Assembly: GCA_902790905.1 (NCBI GenBank)
Contig: CADATO010000008.1
Location: forward strand, 1 to 64,000
Source: an uncultured Eubacteriales bacterium
GTDB lineage: Bacteria > Bacillota > Clostridia > Peptostreptococcales > Anaerovoracaceae
Direction of reading: 5' to 3'
DNA: 64,000 nucleotides
Shown here: positions 16,081 to 24,818 of the stretch, piece after piece
Numbering within the stretch: position 1 is the first letter of the stretch
Layout: the number at the start of each line of letters is the position of its first letter
The notes under the pieces: model-generated
Seen by the model: only the letters and a program-made list of their open reading frames with translations
Database searches by the model: none
What the model was told of the DNA's origin: nothing
Program-made: the position numbers and the translations under genes

Positions 16081-17328
16081 ATGGAATACGAAGTCCGCGA
16101 CATCGCGCTCGCGCATGAAGGGCACAAGAAGATCAACTGGGTCAGACGGCACATGCCGCTGCTGAATGCGATCGAAGAAGAGTTCAAAGAGACAAAACCG
16201 TTTGAAGGCGTGAAGATCTCGCTCTCCATTCACATGGAAGCCAAGACCGCCTATCTGTGCAAAGTGCTGGCGGCAGGCGGCGCGGATCTGCGCGCGACGG
16301 GCAGCAATGTGCTCTCCACGCAGGACGATGTGGCGGCAGCGCTGGTGGATGACGGCATCCCGGTCTTCGCCTATCATGCGGCAACGCCCGAAGAATATGA
16401 GCGGCACATCGAACTGTGCCTGTCCCACAAGCCGAATATCGTCATCGACGACGGCGGCGACCTTGTCGGCATGCTGCACGGCAAGCGTCCGGATCTGGCA
16501 GAGGATGTCTGGGGCGGCTGCGAAGAGACGACCACCGGCATCATCCGCCTGAAGGCGATGGAGGCAGAAGACGTCCTGAACTTCCCGATGGTCGCGGTCA
16601 ACGACGCGGACTGCAAGCATCTGTTCGACAACCGCTACGGCACAGGCCAGTCCGTCTGGGACAGCATCATGCGCAACACCAACCTCATCGTGGCAGGCAA
16701 GAAAGTCGTTGTTGCCGGCTACGGCTGGTGCGGCCGCGGCGTCGCGATGAGAGCCAAGGCGCTCGGCGCGCAGGTCATCGTGACGGAGGTCAATCCGGTC
16801 AAGGCCATGGAAGCGCATATGGATGGCTATGATGTCATGCCGATGGAACAGGCAGCGGCGTTCGGCGATGTATTCGTTACGGTCACCGGCTGCAGCCATG
16901 TCATTGACGCACGGCATTTCAAGGCGCTCAAAGACGGCGCGATCCTGACCAACGCCGGCCACTTCAATGTCGAAGTCGACATGGCGGGGCTTGAGGACCT
17001 GGCTGTCGAGAAATACGAAGCGCGCCGCAACATCACAGCGTATGTCATGCCGTGGGGCAAGGTGATCCATGTCATCGGTGAAGGCAAACTCGTCAACATC
17101 GCGGCGGCGGACGGCCACCCGGCGGAGATGATGGATCTGTCCTTCGCGGTGCAGGCGATGAGTGCGCAGTACATCAAAGATCACCACAAGGAACTCGGGA
17201 ACAAGGTCATCGACGTCTCCCGCGAGATCGACGACAAGATCGCCCGCCGCATGCTGGCGGCCTGGGGCATCGCCATCGATGAGCTTACCGAGGAACAGGA
17301 GAAATACTTACATAGCTGGCAAGTGTAA
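16081..17328 (+). CDS. ahcY: Adenosylhomocysteinase
   Basis: 415 residues. Hydrolyses S-adenosylhomocysteine to adenosine and homocysteine, using bound NAD. Recognisable blocks are SIHMEAKTAYL, GSNVLSTQDDVAAAL, DDGGDLVGMLH, EETTTGIIRL and the Rossmann loop VAGYGWCGRGVAMRAKALGA. The WCGRG form and the 415-residue length are those of the archaeal/Thermotoga-like branch and not of the longer eukaryote-like enzymes, which have GDVGKG. A possible pseudoknotted RNA lies directly behind the stop. Confidence 0.95.
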   Translation: MEYEVRDIALAHEGHKKINWVRRHMPLLNAIEEEFKETKPFEGVKISLSIHMEAKTAYLCKVLAAGGADLRATGSNVLSTQDDVAAALVDDGIPVFAYHAATPEEYERHIELCLSHKPNIVIDDGGDLVGMLHGKRPDLAEDVWGGCEETTTGIIRLKAMEAEDVLNFPMVAVNDADCKHLFDNRYGTGQSVWDSIMRNTNLIVAGKKVVVAGYGWCGRGVAMRAKALGAQVIVTEVNPVKAMEAHMDGYDVMPMEQAAAFGDVFVTVTGCSHVIDARHFKALKDGAILTNAGHFNVEVDMAGLEDLAVEKYEARRNITAYVMPWGKVIHVIGEGKLVNIAAADGHPAEMMDLSFAVQAMSAQYIKDHHKELGNKVIDVSREIDDKIARRMLAAWGIAIDELTEEQEKYLHSWQV

Positions 17329-17329
17329 G

Positions 17330-17398
17330 GCGGTCTTCTGTCAGCATCGTGGATGCGGGAACTCTCTGGAAGTGACCGCGGTGGGTGCTGAAAGCAGA
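17330..17398 (+). ncRNA. Candidate pseudoknot RNA in the ahcY 3' region
   Basis: TCTGTCAGCA (17337-17346) pairs with TGCTGA-aag-CAGA (17386-17398). GCGGTC (17330-17335), which lies outside that stem, pairs with GACCGC (17374-17379), which lies inside it. The two helices cross, which is an H-type pseudoknot. It begins two bases after the ahcY stop. I recognise no named class; SAH and SAM riboswitches would be expected upstream of the gene. A short alternative hairpin (GCATC/GATGC, 17344-17356) competes with one arm. Confidence 0.4.
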
Positions 17399-17415
17399 TA
17401 ACAAAAGTGAAAAAC

Positions 17416-17493
17416 AAAGAGCGGCGCATGCATAGCCCCTGAGGCGAACGTTTTCAGTTCGCCGAAGGGGGTGTGCATGACAGCCGCTCTTTT
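17416..17493. terminator. Long bidirectional terminator between ahcY and gltX
   Basis: AAAGAGCGGC (17416-17425) pairs with GCCGCTCTTT (17483-17492). Inner helices follow, including ATGCAT/GTGCAT, CCCC/GGGG and GGCGAAC/GTTCGCC. The long imperfect stem is flanked by A-rich sequence on one side and T-rich sequence on the other, so it can terminate both convergent genes. Confidence 0.8.
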
Positions 17494-17529
17494 GCTATTT
17501 GCTATTCGTTCGCAACCGCTGAGCGATTC

Positions 17530-19182
17530 CTAAAGATTCTTGCGCATCTTCGCGATGCGTGCCTTTGTGCGCTCTTCGCCGAGGATCTGCTGGATCTCCC
17601 AGACATCCGGGCTGCTCGCACGGCCTACGATCGCCAGACGGATCACGCCGCTGACATGGCCAACGTGGCCTTTGTAGTCGTCTGGATTCTTCTTGAAGTC
17701 CTTGGGCTTGGCAGCGTAGCCGAGCTCGGTGCCGAGCGTGCGGATCTTGTCAAACCAGACCGGCTGCTCGTCGCTGTGGTCGTAGGTTGCGAGATACGCA
17801 TCGAGGATCTTCGCCGCGTCTTCCTGGCTGACCTGTTCGGGGATCTCGTCCTCGAGCTTGTAGTAGTCGTCGAAGAAGTAGCTGATGAAGTCGAACATCT
17901 GACTTGCGCTGACGAAGTCCTTGCGCGGTTTGTTGCCGCTGCGGCCGAGGTCGAGGATCTTGAGGATGTAGTCCTCATCTTCGAGGAGCGGCAGGACTTC
18001 GGGCTTATAGGTCTTTGCCCAGCCGGTCAGGAAATCATACAGTTCCTTCGCCGGGATCTTCACGAGGACATCCTTGGAGACGTCGTTGAGTTTTGCGATG
18101 TCGAACAGGGCGCCGGAGGTGCTCATCTTCTCAAGGGTGAACGGGAATTCGTCGCAGTCTGTGTCCGGGTTGGCCATGCGCCATTCCTCGTAGTTGGAGT
18201 TGAGGATGGTCAGCAGGTATTCGCGGACGGCGAGCGGATGGTAGCCGAGCTCCTTGTAGAAGTCGAGTGCGAGTTCCGGGTCCTTTCTCTTGGAGAGCTT
18301 GCGCTTGTTGCCGTTCTCGTCGACCTTCATCAGGACGGCGGTGTGGCAGTACATCGGCACTTCAAAGCCGAGGGCTGTGAACAGTTCGTAGTGGATCGGC
18401 AGGCTGGAGAGCCACTCTTCGCCGCGGATGACGTGGGTCACGCGCATCAGGTGGTCGTCGCAGGCGTGCGCGAAGTGGTAGGTCGGCAGGCCCATCGTCT
18501 TGATGATGACGACATCCTGGAAGTTCTCCGGCATGGTGAGCTCGCCGCGGATGGCGTCCTGCACGTGGATCTGCGCCGGCTCTTCCGGGTTGCCCTGGGA
18601 GCGCAGGCGGATGACGGGTGTTTCACCGGCGTCGAGGTGCGCCTGCACTTCTTCGATCGTCAGGTCGCGGCACTTGGCGAAGCTGCCGTAGATGCCGGGA
18701 GTGAGCTTCTGCGATTCCTGTTCCGCGCGGATAGCAGCGATCTCCTCTTCGGTCATGAAGCAGGGATACGCCTTGCCTTCTGCGACGAGCTTCTTGGCGA
18801 AGCAGCGGTACAGCGGGCCGCGGTCGCTCTGGTGGTAGGGGCCGTAATCGCCGATCTCGCCTTCCTTGGAAGCGCCTTCGTCGAAGTGGATCCCGAAGTA
18901 GTCCAGGCTGTCGATGACGGTCTCGACCGCGCCTTCCACGAAGCGCTTGTCGTCGGTGTCTTCGATGCGCAGCAGGAACAGGCCGCCGTGCTGGTGGGCG
19001 AGGCGCTCATCGACGAATGCACCGTACAGGTTGCCCAGATGGATGAAGCCCGTGGGGCTCGGTCCAAGACGGGTCACCGGGGTGCCTGCCGGAAGGTCGC
19101 GGGCGGGATACATCGCCTCATAGTCTTCCGGGGTCTTGTCGATGTCCGGGAAAAGCAGGTCTGCAAGTTTCTGATAGTCCAT
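17530..19182 (-). CDS. gltX: Glutamate--tRNA ligase
   Basis: 550 residues. Class I aminoacyl-tRNA synthetase with the HIGH-equivalent RLGPSPTGFIHLGNLYGAF, the GluRS/GlnRS-type insertion and a KMSKS-equivalent NKRKLSKRKDP, then a helical anticodon-binding region. It charges tRNA-Glu (possibly also tRNA-Gln in bacteria that amidate Glu-tRNA). I place the start at ATG 19182 (MDYQKLADLLF), with GGAG eight bases upstream; the open frame runs further 5' but that part is not protein-like. At 550 residues it is longer than the usual 470-500. The octamer GGAATCGC abuts the stop codon. Confidence 0.93.
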   Translation of the reverse strand: MDYQKLADLLFPDIDKTPEDYEAMYPARDLPAGTPVTRLGPSPTGFIHLGNLYGAFVDERLAHQHGGLFLLRIEDTDDKRFVEGAVETVIDSLDYFGIHFDEGASKEGEIGDYGPYHQSDRGPLYRCFAKKLVAEGKAYPCFMTEEEIAAIRAEQESQKLTPGIYGSFAKCRDLTIEEVQAHLDAGETPVIRLRSQGNPEEPAQIHVQDAIRGELTMPENFQDVVIIKTMGLPTYHFAHACDDHLMRVTHVIRGEEWLSSLPIHYELFTALGFEVPMYCHTAVLMKVDENGNKRKLSKRKDPELALDFYKELGYHPLAVREYLLTILNSNYEEWRMANPDTDCDEFPFTLEKMSTSGALFDIAKLNDVSKDVLVKIPAKELYDFLTGWAKTYKPEVLPLLEDEDYILKILDLGRSGNKPRKDFVSASQMFDFISYFFDDYYKLEDEIPEQVSQEDAAKILDAYLATYDHSDEQPVWFDKIRTLGTELGYAAKPKDFKKNPDDYKGHVGHVSGVIRLAIVGRASSPDVWEIQQILGEERTKARIAKMRKNL

Positions 19183-19279
19183 AATGTGTCTCCGTATGTA
19201 TAGGATGGTGCGGGCAGAAAGCGCCGCACGAAACGATGACTCTTTCTGTTGGAATCTGTACAGGCACATATCCAACCAC

Positions 19280-19370
19280 ATTATAAAATACAGGAAATCC
19301 GTGCAATACGCAAGGTGGGCAGTTGACAACTTGCGGGGCGGGTCAGGTTGACGGCGGCAGGTGGCTGTGA
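19280..19370. promoter_or_regulatory. Divergent gltX/birA promoter region
   Basis: For gltX (minus strand) TATAAT lies at 19280-19285, with TTGCAC at 19301-19306 (15-base spacer, short) as the best -35. For birA (plus strand) TTGACA at 19323-19328 and TTGACG at 19348-19353 are candidates; the second has a weak TAGGTT -10 at 17 bases (19371-19376). The gltX -10 is convincing; the birA assignment is weak. Confidence 0.5.
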
Positions 19371-19439
19371 TAGGTTGGATATGGTAGTTTCCGGCGCGTT
19401 GCTGCGGCCGGAAAACAGCATCAGAATAAGAGGCATACA

Positions 19440-20435
19440 ATGAAAGACGAAAAATTGAGCACCAAAGAGACGGTGGTGCGATTCCTTGAAGAAAACAGCG
19501 GGCATCCCGTATCGGGCAGCGCCATTGCGGAGTCCCTTGGCATCAGTCGCACAGCGGTCTGGAAAGCGATCAAGTCGCTCGAGGCGGACGGCTACATGAT
19601 CGACGCGTCGACCGGCAAAGGCTACACGCTGCGCCAGGAGAACGACGTGATCTCCGAGGCGGGCATCGCCAAGTACCTGCGCACACCGGAGGCGGCAAAC
19701 ATCATCGTGCACCAGAGCGTGACCTCGACCAACGACCTGCTGCGCGAAGCGGCCATGCGCGAGGACGTGCCGGAAGGGACGATCGTCGTGGCGGCGGAGC
19801 AGACCAAAGGCAAGGGCCGGCGCGGGCGGAGCTTTTTCTCCCCGGTCGGCACAGGCATCTACTTCAGCATTCTGCTGCGTCCGTCCATGGAGACCGGTGA
19901 CGCCGGCAAGATCACGACGATGGCGGCGGTCGCGGTGGCGGAGGCGATTCACAGATACGGCGTCGAGGACGTCGGCATCAAGTGGGTCAACGATGTATAC
20001 GTAGCCGGCAGGAAGGTCTGCGGCATTCTGGCGGAAGCGACCACGAGCCTCGAGACCGGCGAGATCGACAATGTCGTCGTGGGCATCGGGCTCAACATCT
20101 ACACGCCAAAGGAGGGCTGGCCGGAGGACATCAAAGACCGTGCGGGCAGCATCCTCGGCACGGAAAAGATCGACGACGCGCGCAACAAGCTGGTCGCCTA
20201 TACCTATGAGCAGTTTATGGATCTGTACCACAATGCCGGCGAGAAGATGATCGCGGACCGGTACCGGAGCATGTGCTTTGTGCCGGGCAAGCGGATCACC
20301 ATCATCCGCGGAGGCGTGGAGCGGTCCGGCCTGGCGCTGTCGCTCGATGACCAGTGCCATCTGCTTGTGCGTTACGACGATGACGGCACCGAGGAATCGC
20401 TCTTCTCGGGCGAGATCAGCCTGCGGCTAGAATAA
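19440..20435 (+). CDS. birA: Biotin operon repressor / biotin--[acetyl-CoA-carboxylase] ligase
   Basis: 331 residues, full-length group II BirA. An N-terminal winged helix (about 8-65, IAESLGISRTAVWKAIKSLE) precedes the ligase domain with the biotinyl-adenylate loop KGKGRRGRSFFSP (about 122-134) and KWVNDVYVAGRKVCGIL (catalytic Lys). The short C-terminal domain ends SLFSGEISLRLE. It attaches biotin to carboxylases and, through the helix-turn-helix, can repress biotin genes. No biotin genes are in this window. The octamer appears twice in this gene, at 19478 (reading Arg-Phe through a CGA codon) and 20394. Confidence 0.95.
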   Translation: MKDEKLSTKETVVRFLEENSGHPVSGSAIAESLGISRTAVWKAIKSLEADGYMIDASTGKGYTLRQENDVISEAGIAKYLRTPEAANIIVHQSVTSTNDLLREAAMREDVPEGTIVVAAEQTKGKGRRGRSFFSPVGTGIYFSILLRPSMETGDAGKITTMAAVAVAEAIHRYGVEDVGIKWVNDVYVAGRKVCGILAEATTSLETGEIDNVVVGIGLNIYTPKEGWPEDIKDRAGSILGTEKIDDARNKLVAYTYEQFMDLYHNAGEKMIADRYRSMCFVPGKRITIIRGGVERSGLALSLDDQCHLLVRYDDDGTEESLFSGEISLRLE

Positions 20436-20510
20436 AAACTGCAGCCGGTAGAGCAACCGGCATGCGCAGATCATGAATGTGAATAGTGAATCAGGAAAGA
20501 CAGAAGGAAA

Positions 20511-20981
20511 ATGAGTAAGATCGAAAACAACACCCAGGAACAGATGGAAGCCTACATGCACCGCACCGTGGAAGAGAATCTGGTGCAGCAGGAAGGCCGT
20601 ATCAACGGCATGATCGCCCCGGAGTTTGTCCGCTGCTCGCTGGAGGATAAAACCGTTCTCATGCGCTACCCGATGCAGTACTGGCAGACCAACCGCATGG
20701 AAGTCGTCCACGGCGGGATCCTGACCACCTGCATGGACAATGCGATGGCGATCCTCAACATGTTCCTGGCAGGGGAGTATTTCACGCCGACGCTGACGAT
20801 GGAGACCAAGTTCCTGCGGCCGATGCAGTTCGAGGATGCGCTGCTGGTCGAGGTGACCGCGATGGCGGTGGGCAGGCAGATCTCGCATCTTCGCGCGGAG
20901 GCGAAAAGTGAAGCAACCGGCAAGACCGTAGCGACTGCAACAGCGACTTTCATGACGACAGGTCTTGCAGCACGCAAATAA
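20511..20981 (+). CDS. PaaI-family hotdog thioesterase
   Basis: 156 residues with the hotdog acyl-CoA thioesterase pattern: MRYPMQYWQTNRMEVVHGGILTT (the HGG motif and the following helix), CMDNAMAILNMF, and TLTMETKFLRPM. PaaI-like enzymes hydrolyse aryl- or acyl-CoA thioesters; the substrate cannot be told. It sits 75 bases after birA with no clear terminator between, and may be co-transcribed with the flavin reductase behind it. Confidence 0.8.
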   Translation: MSKIENNTQEQMEAYMHRTVEENLVQQEGRINGMIAPEFVRCSLEDKTVLMRYPMQYWQTNRMEVVHGGILTTCMDNAMAILNMFLAGEYFTPTLTMETKFLRPMQFEDALLVEVTAMAVGRQISHLRAEAKSEATGKTVATATATFMTTGLAARK

Positions 20982-21013
20982 CGCCTTGCGAAGACAGACG
21001 GAAAGGAGATGTC

Positions 21014-21628
21014 ATGAAAGTCTTACTGATCAACGGAAGTCCCCGGCACAGCTGCACCTATACGGCGCTGGCCGAGATGCAGAAGGTGTTTGAAGAGGCG
21101 GGCTGCGAGGCGCAGATCCTCGACATCGGTGACAAGGATATCCCCGGATGTAAGGGGTGTCTTGCTTGCAAGGAACTCGGCCATTGCGTCATGGATGACA
21201 TCGTCAACGAGACTGCGCCGCTTCTTGCGGAGGCGGACGGCGTGGTGATCGGCTCACCGGTCTACGTCAGCGGTCCGAACGGCACGCTGATCTCGTACCT
21301 CGACCGGCTGTTTTACAGCACGCATTTTGACAAGCGCATGAAGGTCGGCACAGCGGTCGTCTCGGCGCGCCGCAACGGCACGACGGCGACCTTCGAGATG
21401 CTCAACCAGTTCTTCTTCTCGTCCGGGATGCCGGCGGTCGCGATCGGCAACTGGAATGCTGTCCACGGCTATACGCCGGAGGATGTGCTGGCGGATGAAG
21501 AGGGCCTGGCGGGTCTTCGCGTGGTGGCGGAGAACATGGTCTTCCTCATGAAGAGCATCGCGAAAGGCAAAGAAGACTTCGGCATGCCCGCACCGCCCGT
21601 GCGCGTGAAGACGAACTACATCCGCTGA
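21014..21628 (+). CDS. NADPH-dependent FMN reductase-like flavoprotein
   Basis: 204 residues with a flavodoxin-like fold. The FMN phosphate loop is LLINGSPRHSCTYTAL at the N-terminus; PGCKGCLACKELGHCVMDD carries a CxxC pair followed by another Cys, seen in iron-sulfur flavoprotein/NADPH-FMN-reductase relatives; GSPVYVSGPNGTLISYLDRLF forms the isoalloxazine pocket. AAAGGAG lies upstream of the ATG. Likely a redox enzyme for quinones or nitro compounds; the physiological substrate is not evident. Confidence 0.85.
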   Translation: MKVLLINGSPRHSCTYTALAEMQKVFEEAGCEAQILDIGDKDIPGCKGCLACKELGHCVMDDIVNETAPLLAEADGVVIGSPVYVSGPNGTLISYLDRLFYSTHFDKRMKVGTAVVSARRNGTTATFEMLNQFFFSSGMPAVAIGNWNAVHGYTPEDVLADEEGLAGLRVVAENMVFLMKSIAKGKEDFGMPAPPVRVKTNYIR

Positions 21629-21690
21629 GTCGCAGGCGCATTCGTTGACAGGCGAACGCGTTTTATGACATGCGGACACAAAGGCAGTTT

Positions 21691-22524
21691 TTACAGGAAG
21701 AATCTCTGTACCAGTTCTTCAATCAGCCGGCTATCAATGTTGCCGTCTTTATCATCGAATGTTGTAATCAGGTTGATATATGGATAAAAACCGGCCGCCG
21801 CGAAGGCGGCCATTTTGTTGTAGTATTTTCTGATGTAACCGGAGTCGTTCATCAGGCCAAAGTGTTCCCAGATGATTTCCCTTTGTAGTTTGGTTGAATA
21901 AATCGTGAAATCCGGCGCAATGGGCATTCCGCCAAAGACGCCTTCTTCTTCGTGTCTTATCGGCAGATCGTAGGACAGCAGGATATTTGTGATAATGACT
22001 TCTGATTTTGAACGAACGTAATGACCGTCTGCGGCAATCTGCGTAAGGTGTTCGGGATGGCTTTCCGATGCACAGTAATCGCCTTGCAGTGCGGCCTTTG
22101 CCCAAGCTTGTTCATCAATGGAGCCAGCTAATCTGAATAATTCCGGCGCATTAAACTGATATGCCTTTGGGAAGTGTTCGCGCAGCCGGTTTGGATCAAT
22201 CGTCCTATAACGTGCGGCCAATTTGTCCATTGCAGCAATGTTGTTTTCAAGATTTGCAATTACGTGCTCCAGATAGTACCGCTGCTGGATAGCCTGTACT
22301 GTTGAATGACTTTGCTTTCCGAGGTATCGCTCTGCTGGACCGTCGTTGCTGTTGCGTTTGGCGCTGTAATAGGTTTGTCCATTGTGGGTCCTGGCTCGCA
22401 AATTCCATCCGGTAAAGCTGTCCAAAGTGCGGAACTTGTGGTCATATCTCGATAGAAGTTCGGCTTCCTTGTGGATTTCTGCGTGCAGTGTTTCTTCAAA
22501 GTCATAAATCATATTGCTCACCAC
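21691..22524 (-). CDS. Orphan protein with a probable PD-(D/E)XK nuclease-like domain
   Basis: 277 residues. The N-terminal half is helical and charged. The C-terminal half holds VRSKSEVIITNIL, an acidic stretch (RHEEEGVFGG), PDFTIYS and REIIWEHFG, an order resembling the core of PD-(D/E)XK endonuclease folds (Glu in the first helix, Asp in PDF, Glu before the usual Lys). The Lys of ExK is not obvious (EHF), so activity is uncertain. The gene is visibly more AT-rich than its neighbours, lacks the octamer, and borders a repeat array, which suggests acquisition. No partner such as a methyltransferase is adjacent. Confidence 0.5.
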   Translation of the reverse strand: MVSNMIYDFEETLHAEIHKEAELLSRYDHKFRTLDSFTGWNLRARTHNGQTYYSAKRNSNDGPAERYLGKQSHSTVQAIQQRYYLEHVIANLENNIAAMDKLAARYRTIDPNRLREHFPKAYQFNAPELFRLAGSIDEQAWAKAALQGDYCASESHPEHLTQIAADGHYVRSKSEVIITNILLSYDLPIRHEEEGVFGGMPIAPDFTIYSTKLQREIIWEHFGLMNDSGYIRKYYNKMAAFAAAGFYPYINLITTFDDKDGNIDSRLIEELVQRFFL

Positions 22525-22630
22525 AAAATGGAAATAAATGGTATTTACAGTATATCGAATAATTGCAAAAAAGCAATTACAATCTCTACGTGATTGGCAT
22601 TAGTCCTTAAATTGGGGTTTTCGCGGAAAC

Positions 22631-22953
22631 GCCCTAATCGGATGACCTGTCACATGCTAGCATTAGGGCAAATGCATTGGAAACGTAAGATTGTGCCTAA
22701 TCTCGAAAGGTTGGAGGGGACTGGATTAGGGCAAATAATAAAGAGAGTAGCAACCTGCCCTAATACTGGCGAGTCGTTGGTGGGTAGACATAGGGCAGAT
22801 TAAGCTGAGATCGTCAATTTGCCCTAAATGTGATGCGCCGAATAAGACGGGGATAGGGCAGATTAAGCGAAAAGCGGCGATTTGCCCTAAATGTAGCATG
22901 ATGGATAGAGCAATAGTAGGACAATAAGGAAAGAAAAAAAGAACCTGCCCTAA
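22631..22953. repeat. 63-bp-period array of alternating inverted heptamers
   Basis: GCCCTAA-type words begin at 22631, 22695 (GCCTAA variant), 22757, 22821, 22884 and 22947. Their inverse TAGGGCA begins at 22664, 22727, 22791, 22854 and 22917 (TAGGACA). Each class therefore repeats every 63-64 bases and the two alternate every 30-34 bases. The clearest units read TAGGGCAGATTAAGC ... TTTGCCCTAAATGT. The sequence between the words is not conserved. The last unit is also the thrS terminator. Confidence 0.8.
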
Positions 22954-22965
22954 ATGGGCAGGTTC
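22930..22965 (-). terminator. Terminator of thrS, built from the last array unit
   Basis: On the minus strand GAACCTGCCC, a five-base loop (ATTTA), GGGCAGGTTC and then a run of seven T form a classic intrinsic terminator 60 bases after the thrS stop. Confidence 0.9.
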
Positions 22966-23025
22966 GGTGATGCATCGCTTTGAATTCGTCTTAATGAATA
23001 ACCGTTAATTCAGGCTGACGAATCT

Positions 23026-24798
23026 CTACAGATCTTCCGGCACTTCTTCGAGCAGGTCGAGTGTGTACTCGTTGTTCATCTTCTGGCACATCTTGATGAA
23101 TGTGTCGAGCGGAACGTTCTGCAGATTCTTGTTGGTGCCGCGGATGTTGATCGAGACAGTGCCTTCTTCCGCTTCCTTGTCGCCGACGACGACGATGTAC
23201 GGATCGCGCAGGTGCTTGTACTCCTTGATCTTGAGCTTCATGTTCATGTCGGCGTAGTTGGCCTCGACACGGATGCGTGCATCGTAGAGGGCATCTTCGA
23301 CCTTCTTCGCGTATTCGTTGTGCGCCGGGCGGATCGGAACGATGCCGACCTGCATCGGGGACATCCAGAACGGGAAGGAACCCTTGAAGTTCTCGATGAG
23401 GATACCGATGAAACGCTCCATGCTGCCGAACAGCGCTCTGTGGATCATGACAGGACGCTTGAACGAGCCGTCGTGTGCCACGTACTTCAGGTCGAAGTTC
23501 AGCGGGAGTTGGAAGTCGAGCTGGATGGTGCCCATCTGCCATTCACGGCCGAGCGCATCCTTCATGGAGAGGTCGATCTTCGGACCGTAGAAAGCGCCGT
23601 CGCCTTCGTTGATCTCGTAGCCGCCTTCGCCGTACTTCTTGTCGAGGATCTCTTTGAGGGCTGCCTCGGCGTCATTCCAGTCGTTGATGTCGCCCATGAA
23701 GTCGTCCGGTCTGGTGGACAGTTCCGCCTTGTAGGTCAGGCCGAAGGTGTCGTAGATGATGCCGGCCAGATCCATGATGGCTTCGATCTCTTCACCGATC
23801 TGTTCCTGCATGAGGAAGGTGTGGTCGTCGTCCTGGTGGAATTCCTGGACGCGGAAGAGGCCGTTCAGTTCGCCGGACTTCTCCTTGCGGTGGATGATAT
23901 CCGTCTCAGCCAGACGCAGCGGCAGTTCCTTGTAGCTGCGCGGACGGCTCGCGTACGCCTTGATGGCGTTCGGGCAGTTCATCGGCTTGATGGCGTACAG
24001 GTCGTCGCCGGAGGGCACGATGAACATGTTGTTCTGATAGTGATCCCAGTGGCCGCTGGTGACCCAGAGCTGCTGGGCGTTGACGACCGGTGCGCTGATT
24101 TCCTGATAGCCGCGCTTGTAGTGCAGACGGCGCCAGAAGTCGAGCAGGGCGTTGAACACGTTCCAGCCGCGGGGGAGCCAGTAGGGCATGCCCGGTGCAG
24201 TCGGATCGAAGAAGAACAGATCGAGCTGCGGTCCAAGCTTTTTGTGGTCGCGCTCCATCGCTTCCTGGATCATCTGGATGTGTGCCTTGAGCTCTTTCTT
24301 GTCGGGGAATGCATAGACGTAAACACGCTGCAGCTGCTCGCGGTTTTCGTCACCTCTCCAGTAGGAACCGGACACGGACTTGATCTGGAACGCTGCACTG
24401 AGCAGTTCCTGCGAATTGTCTACGTGCGGGCCGCGGCAAAGATCCACGAAATCATCGCCGGTCCAGTAGATCGTGATCAGTTCGTCCTCCGGGAGATCCT
24501 GGATCAGTTCGGTCTTGAACTTCTGATCCTTGAAGAGTTCCAGCGCCTCGTCCCGGCTCACTTCCTTGCGGGTCCAGGGCTCCTTTCTCTTCATGATCTC
24601 CCTCATCTTGGCTTCGATCTCATCGCAGGCTTCCTTCGTGATCGGCTCGGGGATCAGAAAATCGTAGTAGAAGCCGTCCGCGATCTGCGGCCCGATGGCG
24701 TACTGTACGTTCTCTTTCCCGTAGATCTCGATGACCGCCTTGGCCAGGATGTGCGAGAGGGAGTGACGGTAAACGTCTAAGAATGCTTGTCTTTCCAT
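23026..24798 (-). CDS. thrS: Threonine--tRNA ligase lacking the TGS domain
   Basis: 590 residues. The protein starts at MERQAFLDVYRHSLSHILAKAV, directly at the second (editing/SAD) domain with its HSLSH site, so the usual N-terminal TGS domain of about 60 residues is missing. The class II core follows (motif 2 with RVQEFHQDDDHTF, motif 3 near HRALFGSMERFIGILIE) and then the anticodon-binding domain (VGIVPIRPAHNEYAKKV). I chose ATG 24798 because AGGAGG lies nine bases upstream; the 26 codons before it in frame do not look like TGS. The leader contains anticodon-arm-like hairpins. A terminator follows. Confidence 0.93.
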   Translation of the reverse strand: MERQAFLDVYRHSLSHILAKAVIEIYGKENVQYAIGPQIADGFYYDFLIPEPITKEACDEIEAKMREIMKRKEPWTRKEVSRDEALELFKDQKFKTELIQDLPEDELITIYWTGDDFVDLCRGPHVDNSQELLSAAFQIKSVSGSYWRGDENREQLQRVYVYAFPDKKELKAHIQMIQEAMERDHKKLGPQLDLFFFDPTAPGMPYWLPRGWNVFNALLDFWRRLHYKRGYQEISAPVVNAQQLWVTSGHWDHYQNNMFIVPSGDDLYAIKPMNCPNAIKAYASRPRSYKELPLRLAETDIIHRKEKSGELNGLFRVQEFHQDDDHTFLMQEQIGEEIEAIMDLAGIIYDTFGLTYKAELSTRPDDFMGDINDWNDAEAALKEILDKKYGEGGYEINEGDGAFYGPKIDLSMKDALGREWQMGTIQLDFQLPLNFDLKYVAHDGSFKRPVMIHRALFGSMERFIGILIENFKGSFPFWMSPMQVGIVPIRPAHNEYAKKVEDALYDARIRVEANYADMNMKLKIKEYKHLRDPYIVVVGDKEAEEGTVSINIRGTNKNLQNVPLDTFIKMCQKMNNEYTLDLLEEVPEDL

Positions 24799-24818
24799 GA
24801 ATGTAAACCTCCTTTGGG

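Noticed and set aside
17473..19203. 576-codon plus-strand frame over gltX
   Set aside because: Antisense shadow of gltX, which has intact synthetase motifs and a good ribosome-binding site.
22631..22953. CRISPR array
   Set aside because: The 63-base period is CRISPR-like, but the conserved words are only 7-12 bases and alternate in orientation; there is no constant repeat and no cas gene.
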